Origin: Phaeoceros laevis
Lineage: Eukaryota; Anthocerotophyta; Anthocerotopsida; Notothyladales
Direction of reading: 5' to 3'
Assembly: GCA_049999765.1 (NCBI GenBank)
Contig: JBNGIQ010005754.1
Coordinates: forward strand, 1-20,787
DNA: 20,787 nt
Made by a program: the position numbers and the translations under genes. Positions 14,718-20,787 of this stretch are shown piece by piece; positions within the stretch are counted from its first letter, which is position 1, and each line of letters begins with the position of its first letter. The notes under the pieces were generated by a model. That model saw nothing but the letters and a program-made list of their open reading frames with translations, was not told where the DNA came from and did no database searches.

Positions 14718-17700
14718 GTAACGGAGGAGGTGGTGAGTTCACCTGTGATGAGGTGCTTGGTGGCCTGGTCATCAACCTCCCACAGAGAGAGGACTGTGCT
14801 TGGTGCCCCGGCCTGGAGGAGTGCCCGTCCCAGTCCCAGAAGGCCTTCGGGTGTCACCTCTCCTCGCCCTGTTTCACAAGCACTGAGAACACCAAACCTG
14901 CTCGAATGCGCAAGGCTGACAGCTCGTCCGCAGTGAGGACTTGAGATTTATCCATGCCAGATGCTCCCAGAAGACCTCTTACCAGCAAAGCTGCTGCCTC
15001 AGGCTCATCGGAATCCGGATCCAAGAGCTCATCGAAATCCGGATCCAACAAGGGAGGATAATAGTTGGAAGTAGCCCTACTAGGCCCGGTGCTAGCGGTG
15101 CGGCTGCTGCTAGCCACGTCGGGACTGGTTTCGGGGCCTTGCCGGAGCACCAGGGCTCCGGCGGGAAAGGGGGGGCTGGCACTGGCATGGGTGGCCAACA
15201 GGACGACGCTGCTGTGACATAGCGCCTCCACCACCGCCTCTTTGGTGACGTCGGCGCGCAAGCAAGGCTCTACGCCCAGGATGTTCGCCACCGCCGCGGA
15301 CTCCTCCTCTGCGTATTGCAGCTCACGCATGCCCAGGCCCATGGGCCACGGGTTGCCGGCCACGAAGGGCTGTTGCAGGGTGCTGGCGGCGGAGAAGAAA
15401 CGGTCCTGGAGGTCCAGACAGCGGTACAGAGCCCGCAAGCAGGGCGCCACCACCACCTGCTTCTGCTGGATGAGGAATTCGCCGGCCTTGTGGTCGTAGA
15501 GGGCGGCGAAAGGCGCCAGGGAGAGGCATCCTTCGGGCACGAGGACGAGGGTGTCGCACATCTGCAGCCACTCTTGCACGTGCGCCACTAGTTTGCTGTG
15601 GAGCTGCCCCAGGTACTTCAGCTGGTCGCGGCGATCCTTCTTATTGGCTGCTGCTGCTCCTTTCTGCTGCGGCCTGGCGTTGATGGAATCGCGTGCATTC
15701 GTCACCAGCTGCTCTATGCCTTGGCAGTCCAACACCATAGTATTGCGCCACACGATGGTGTGGTCGGCCACAGGATCGAGCTCGAGGAACATGCCGTGGA
15801 TGTGGACCTTCTGTCGGACGCCCACCCCCGTGAAGGAGTACTCGAGCAGCGTGACGTTGGGTCCGCAGGCCAGCAGCACCTTTGCCAGCAATTCTAGTGC
15901 TTTGCCGTCGTCCCTGTCGAAGCCGTAGGTAAGCGTGGAATCCTTGGCCTCCTCCTCTTGCTGCGGCTCCTGCTGCGCATGTGCCCAGTGCATGAAGAGG
16001 CGCATCTTGCCCCGCTCCGCCCACACCAGCGCTTTTTGGGGCTGGTTCAATTCTAGGTGCAATGTCTCCAGTATAGGAACCAGCTGCGTCAGGCCCAGCT
16101 CATAGTCGTATTCCGCGATCCAGCAGTCATTGTCGTCACCTCCTTTGCGCTCCTGCCGCTCCGCTGTGCGCAGAAACTCTTCCCTCACCCCCTCCACGGC
16201 TCCCACCAGGTCCCCTTTGTTGTACAAGAGCCGCGCCCGCAGCAGCCCGCACTCCGCGCCTGCACCCAGCTCCTCTATCCTCTCAATCCTGTCTTCCAGA
16301 CCCTTGACATCCTCGTGGTGCAGCTGGGCATGGGCGAGCGCCTCGCGTTGGAGCGTAATCGCCAGCTGCCTCACATGCTACGAATTCGCATCCAGAACTC
16401 GATGCTGCTTCTTCTGGATGTCGTTGACTATGGCCTGCTGGAGGGTGACGGCCCTCTGCCACCCGATCGCCGCCTGCTCATACCCCCTGGCTTGTAAGGA
16501 AAGCATTGCTTGATGGAAGCAGATCTCGGACTCCAAGTGCTGCTTGCGACCGAGACCATCATCGTGCGGCCCCGGTGGCGGCCAAGACGTCCTGGCCTGG
16601 ATCATGCGTTCCAGACGATTGAGCTGGCTCTCGGCCAACCGGTGCTGCCCCGCGCGGCTGAAGTCCCACGCGCTCCGCAGCAGGAGCGTGTAGACACCAT
16701 CGATATCAGCATTCAAATGTTTGGACGCGCTAGCATCATCGATATCCACCCACGGTGAGGTTAGGTCTTTCAAGACACGAGCAGCCTGCAGGTGTTGCCT
16801 GGAGTGGCTCAACCCCAGCGCGACGAGTACCTGGAAGCTTTTCCACACGCGCGTCCCCTCGTGGTACAAGTCCTTCAACCGGGGTACAAGACCTTCCAGC
16901 AGCCTCGCGGCGGCTGCCCACTCGTCGCTGCTCTGGTACATGTCCACAAGCAACCTCAAGCCCTCCACAACCCGCTCCTCCTTCAAGCAGACGTCCAAGT
17001 TGTTGGCAGGCACCCGGCAGAGCTCCCAGAGCGCTTCCAGGGCTGCCTTGCGCTTAGGGTGCATACGCTCACGTTCCCACAGCGCTGCCGGCAAAGTGGC
17101 AGTGCTGGCCAGCAGAGCGATTTGCAGCGGTACCTCCGACGACGGACCTCCTCCTCCTCCTGCTGTTGCTGCTGAGACCCCCCACAACATGGACATCCCC
17201 AGCTCCGAATTGGAATTGGAAGCGCTGGCAGGCTCAGGAACAAGAAACTGCAAAACCTTTAATGCTGCCTCCTCGGCTGACAGCAGCTCACCAGCCTGTG
17301 CCCACTCATGGGCTGCGCATAGCTGCATATGCAGCCGGTTGGGCAGACGGGTGGCCATGTCCTTGCACACCTCGTACAGCTGGGCTGCTTTTCTGCTGTC
17401 GTGGGCGACCGTGGAGTAGGCCCAAGCCAGGTATGTTTGCAGCTGGTAGAGATTGGAGTCCTCTACATCTCCAGCTAACCCCAACGCCGCGGCCCCTCTG
17501 GATGCATCAGCGCGGACAGCTTCCAGCCACTAGATCCCTTCCGGCTTCGACAGCTCACACAAAGCCCATCCCAACGCGAACTGGGCTGTGGAAACTGGGA
17601 CGGAGGCCCCAGCTGCTCCGGCTGCCCCAACTGCCCCAGCTACCCTGGTGATGGCGTCCAGGAGGTCCCCCCTCATCTTGCCGCTGCTTTTAAATTTGGA

Positions 17701-19195
17701 GAGCACCCTCTTCACCAAGCGGCACACGGCCGGCACATGCCCTGCAAGACTTGCTCGCTCACCGTGGCCGTATGCATCGTCGCCGTTACTGCTGTTGCTA
17801 GCGCTGCTGTCCAAGCTGGTGACCGTCATCGGCGACAGCGCATGTCGCAGACTGTTGGACAACATCTCCAACGACTCCTTCAAAGCTCCAGCCTGGAACT
17901 GCAACTCTCCTATTCGGTAGCACAGCAGGGACTTACGCGTACGCACGCCCACCATGGCCACCCGCTCGGGCGGGAACACACGGGCCACAGCCGCAGTCTT
18001 CGCACTCAGCTGGCACCGCAGCTTCTCATGAAGCTCCGGCGCCATGTCCCAGCATCGCATGAAAGGACTCCCTAATCTGCGATGCTCACCGACTCCGACA
18101 CACGCAGTGGCCAGTGCTTTGGTACCTCGGAAAGGCAGCAAATTTAAAGCGCCCGCTCCCCCACTCGTGCTGCTGGTCTCTGATGGTACAAGTTGCATGA
18201 GCTCTGGGTGCACAGCTTCCTTGTGGCCCATCACCAGTGCCTCCCACCTGCGGAAAAAAATCAACACTTCCGCCGCTTCCACGAGACATTCCATAAGCTG
18301 GGACCGCGAAATCGGTGACCACGTGCACCCAACTGGGCCTGGTCCAACCATCTCCAGCACGCTGCATTTCGCTGCCTCTTCAAAGTGCTGCGGCGGGCGC
18401 CCTTCGCTGAGGACCTGAATGAGCAGCCCCGCCCACCAAACCACATTCGCCCGCCTCAAGCACCTCTCCTCATCTGCAGCCGTATCATCATCCATACCTG
18501 GCAAAGCGCAGTGGAGGCTGTTTGCAAACATGGCCAGCGCCTCCGCCAGATCATGATCTTCGGGGGACCCTGGTCCGAGCTTGACCGACGGTCGTCCCCT
18601 CCACCTAACCTCCTCCCGCGTCCGGAGGAGCCACTGCTGCCATTCCCGATGGCGGCCTCCGCTGCTGCTGACGATGTCCAGGGCCAGCAGGGTCAGGCCT
18701 AGGGCGTCCTCCAAGATGTCCAGGGCCTGGGAGGGCTGCAACACCCGGACGGCTGCCTCCGCCAGGAGGTCATAGGCAAACAGGATGTCGGATACAAGAT
18801 GCATAATATCATCCTCATCCCGACGACCATCATCCTGCACATATGCATGCTGCTGCAAATTCATGACCGTCACTTCCCTGGCAGCCTCCCCCAGCTGAAA
18901 GTGCGCGTTGTGGATGATGAACCTCACCTGACTCCCGATGGAGAGGGGGGTTTTCAAGAGTTCGAAAACCTTCTCCAGGCGAAATCGGGGCAGAGCCATC
19001 CCCGGCGCCCTCTGCAGCCGGAACCAGCCCACCGCCTCCTCGTGCCCCTCTTTGTCCTGTGTAACGGGGTCGAGCACAACCCGGCTCAGCTCCAGTGCGC
19101 ACTTGTCCACCACCACGGCCGCTACCTCCTCCTCGAGCTCCTCCTCCTGTGGCTGCTGATGCGCCAGATAGACACTGCGCTTCAGCAGCTGCCTG

Positions 19196-19345
19196 GCCGC
19201 CAAGATCTCAGCCCCGTTCATGGCAATTCTGGCCTGGACGAGACCTCGGCAGCCAGTGGCTGTGATTTCTGCCGCCAAGATCTCAGCCCCGTTCATGGCA
19301 ATTCTGGCCTGAACGAGACCTCGGCAGCCGGTGGCTGTGATTTCT
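19196..19345 (-). repeat. In-frame 75-bp tandem duplication in the TPR region
   Basis: Copies at 19196-19270 and 19271-19345 differ at two positions. Each encodes 25 residues (AEITATGCRGLVQARIAMNG plus AEILA), so the duplication keeps the reading frame and adds one helical unit near the N-terminus of the TPR-CHAT protein. Confidence 0.92.
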
Positions 19346-19470
19346 GCCATCACATGGCCCGTCTTTCGAAACAAGAGCTCCATTCGGTGCAGCTTGGCCA
19401 CCGCCTCCGCCTCCTCCCCCTGCGCGGCCGCATACACCGCCTCCACCACCTGCCACGGCCACCGCTCCAT

Positions 19471-20233
19471 TGCTCCTCACCACACCACCAGCGACTTTGT
19501 CAGGGCTGTCATCTATAGGTATACATATATTTGGTGGTGGGAGGAAGCCGGCGTTGCGTGCGGCAGCGGAATTCATGAAGTCGTGATGTACGCATTTTAA
19601 TATGAGTCCCTTCAACGGCGACACCTGTCCGTGCTGGGACACCTATACAACGATAACAATGGTGTCACACTGTCAGGAATCTGCCCTGCAGGGATGGTCA
19701 AAAATTAAAGGCTGACCACATGCATCCCTGGAGAGCTAATAATTGTGGTAGGGGCGGCGGCCGGCTACTGGTATTAAAATAACTCATTTCTTTCTGCAGA
19801 AGCTTCACAGCGATATCTCTATGGCACAGCGTGTGGCCCGTTTGGACCAACAAGCATGTGAACTATGAAGCATCTCCTTCACACGGTCGTACAACCGCAT
19901 TGCGCGCTACGCGTTCTACGCGCCTGTGGCAGAAGAGACAGCTTTTGCAAAATGAAATGTGTTATTTTAATACCACTCCCTCAGGCTAGTAGTAGCTAGC
20001 TAGCTCAAGTACTTCACACTAGTAGCTAGCACGAGCATCTGCCCCGCCTGACGATCTGCCCGCATCCACGATTGGAACTTGACACAGTTGAAATCTTCAC
20101 AGCTCAATCCCCTGAATGCAATCGATATCTTCGGATTGCCTTGGAGCCCTTGCCACAGGTCGATATATGTAGAAGCGGCAGGCCTGGCCATGGCCAGGAG
20201 AGGCCTGGGGGAAAACTTCAAGGTTTCAAGGCC
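19471..20233. other. Divergent intergenic region between TPR-CHAT (-) and HeLo-like (+) genes
   Basis: About 760 bp with no supported ORF, so it could act as a shared promoter region. It includes a good + strand splice acceptor (TTTCTTTCTGCAG, ending 19799) that could close a 5'-UTR intron of the right-hand gene. AGTAGCTAGC occurs at 19991-20000 and again at 20021-20030. A perfect 16-bp palindrome CCTGGCCATGGCCAGG lies at 20183-20198, 36 bp before the right-hand ATG. GTGGTAGGGGCGGC occurs at 19745-19758 and again inside the right-hand coding sequence near 20251. Confidence 0.5.
19521..19533 (-). promoter_or_regulatory. Candidate TATA-like element for the TPR-CHAT gene
   Basis: Reading leftwards the sequence is AAATATATGTATAC, about 50-60 bp before the ATG at 19470. 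It is weak, and the leader would be very short, so an upstream non-coding exon is also possible. Confidence 0.25.
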
Positions 20234-20787
20234 ATGGGAGAGGTGTTTCTTGTGGTAGGGGCGGCCAGTTCCTTCCAGGCCTTGTTCAGTAACCTGTGCA
20301 AAGTCGTGTCCGCTTTCCGCAAGGCTTTCAAGGATGTGAAGACGGCGCCGGAGAAGACAATAGAGCTGTCGGTCGAAGTGGACAACGTCAGCAGGATGCT
20401 CAAGAGCGTGGAAAAAATCTTCGACTTATCCCCTGAAGACGCTGAAGAACTGCTCACTCGTCACGTCGAAGCCCTTGGCGAGCAGGTGCGTCTGGCCTTG
20501 GAGAAAGTGGAGAAGGACAAGCAGCGCAAGAAGAACGTCAAGGTTGTGGAGGTGGCCAAGGCGGTGGTCGGCCGTGGAGCAAGCAAGCAGAACAAGAGCA
20601 CCAAAAAGATTCGGGATCGCATCCGGGAGCTCAAGGAAGACCTCTCGCAGGCCGTCATCACCCTTGCCGTCAAGCTGCTGTTGCCCACTTTTCCCCAAGA
20701 CTATCAGCCTACTGAGCATCGTCTTCTCTCCTTGCTCGATTCCTTGGACAACCACGACCGGTACCACAGCTGCTGGGAGGACGTGGA
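20234..20787 (+). CDS. HeLo-like / coiled-coil N-terminal domain protein, 3' end off window (possible NLR-type gene)
   Basis: An uninterrupted frame of 184 codons starts at ATG 20234 (GGCCATGGGAG, good plant context) and runs off the window. Upstream the frame is open to a TAG at 20027 but has no earlier ATG. It begins MGEVFLVVGAASSFQALFSN, continues LCKVVSAFRKAFKDVKTAPE, IELSVEVDNVSRMLKSVEKIF, then long charged helices (LGEQVRLALEKVEKDKQRKK, KIRDRIRELKEDLSQAV). A hydrophobic VGAASSFQAL start, then amphipathic helices with KDVKxAPE and a second VDxVSxxLKxxEK helix, resembles HeLo-like or CC domains at the N-termini of fungal and plant NLR-type proteins, which drive membrane-associated cell death. 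No NB-ARC, NACHT or repeat domain is in view, so NLR identity is inference. It is head-to-head with the TPR-CHAT gene. Other coiled-coil proteins remain possible. Confidence 0.6.
   Translation, partial: MGEVFLVVGAASSFQALFSNLCKVVSAFRKAFKDVKTAPEKTIELSVEVDNVSRMLKSVEKIFDLSPEDAEELLTRHVEALGEQVRLALEKVEKDKQRKKNVKVVEVAKAVVGRGASKQNKSTKKIRDRIRELKEDLSQAVITLAVKLLLPTFPQDYQPTEHRLLSLLDSLDNHDRYHSCWEDV

Larger units (their letters stand above)
14198..19470 (-). pseudogene. Giant TPR-CHAT (caspase-like) protein gene, interrupted by two TAG codons and one frameshift
   Basis: One minus-strand frame runs from ATG 19470 (MERWPWQVVEAVY; in-frame TGA three codons upstream) to about 14890 as a 4.6-kb exon. It is broken only by TAG at 17532-17530 and 16380-16378. 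The first 1,200 or so residues are alpha-helical, TPR-like, with Ala/Gly-rich linkers. The C-terminus is a CHAT domain: LVLVPEGCLSLAPFAALYD, VAGNPWPMGLGMRELQYAEE, the catalytic-His segment LLATHASAS (His codon 15189-15187), then ALRIRAGLVFS. A one-base shift at 14892-14885 follows, and SACETGRGEVTPEGLLGLG (catalytic Cys codon 14878-14876) continues in the next frame to WEVDDQATKHLIT. A 204-bp intron (14742-14539, CAG|GTGAAC to CTCAG) leads to the last exon: EMFQELQKGELVGTALRKAM, then WAPFFIFGSP, the usual CHAT ending. Total about 1,690 residues. CHAT proteins are caspase-clan Cys proteases. The lesions suggest a recent pseudogene. Assembly error could explain the shift but hardly both stops. 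Confidence 0.85.

Noticed and set aside
14885-14898. A 14-bp intron (GTTTGGTGTTCTCAG) to bridge the CHAT frameshift
   Set aside because: It is far below the minimum plant intron length. A one-base indel explains the same observation.
20000-20767. Minus-strand ORFs at the right end
   Set aside because: They are shadows of the open + frame from 20234, which has coherent amphipathic helices and a good start context.
1-20787. tRNA, rRNA or other structured RNA genes
   Set aside because: I looked for tRNA-like arms and conserved boxes and saw none convincing. The hairpins found lack any RNA-family signature.

Overview
The window looks like nuclear DNA of a land plant, most likely a seed-free one (fern, lycophyte or bryophyte). 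The support is TTTAGGG-type telomeric repeats, a BIR-like receptor-kinase fragment, PPR proteins, an organellar OSB-type fragment, GT-AG introns, and families unusual in flowering plants (an NRPS-type terminal hexapeptide domain, an HNH_2-like protein, a giant TPR-CHAT protein). The species cannot be named from the sequence. Most of the window is gene remnants and repeats; only three genes look possibly intact.

Layout. 1-1100: a frameshifted BIR2-like pseudokinase fragment (+) and a Trp/Tyr-rich unknown exon (-). 1.2-1.75 kb: a 72-bp tandem duplication and a small secreted proline-rich protein gene (-) with a TATA box. 1.75-4.16 kb: repeat-rich intergenic DNA with a 469-bp terminal-inverted-repeat element (3096-3564). 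4.16-6.2 kb: heavily frameshifted PPR remnants (+). 6.2-7.15 kb: a second PPR remnant and an OSB PDF-motif remnant, both on - and in the same reading frame. 8.03-9.16 kb: an apparently intact two-exon HNH_2-like gene (-). 9.4-9.9 kb: a remnant of the C-terminal domain of an NRPS-like synthetase (-). 9.9-10.6 kb: simple repeats ending in a telomeric tract. 10.7-12.5 kb: a transposon-like ORF with a Cys/His cluster and a degenerate integrase H2C2 motif (+). 12.5-13.2 kb: duplicated non-coding segments, more telomere-like repeat and a 100-N assembly gap. 13.5-19.5 kb: a roughly 1,690-residue TPR-CHAT gene (-) with its last exon partly duplicated downstream. 20.23 kb to the end: the 5' part of a HeLo/coiled-coil-like gene (+), head-to-head with the TPR-CHAT gene.

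The most interesting part is the right-hand end. The TPR-CHAT gene has a recognisable caspase-like His/Cys dyad, but as sequenced it carries two in-frame TAG codons and a one-base frameshift just before the catalytic Cys. It is divergently paired with a gene whose N-terminus resembles the HeLo-like domains of NLR-type cell-death proteins. A CHAT protease next to such a gene suggests an immune or cell-death module. That is an inference from domain type and position only. Across the window, interrupted reading frames tend to be broken by TAG rather than TAA or TGA, which would fit decay of methylated CAG (CHG) sites.
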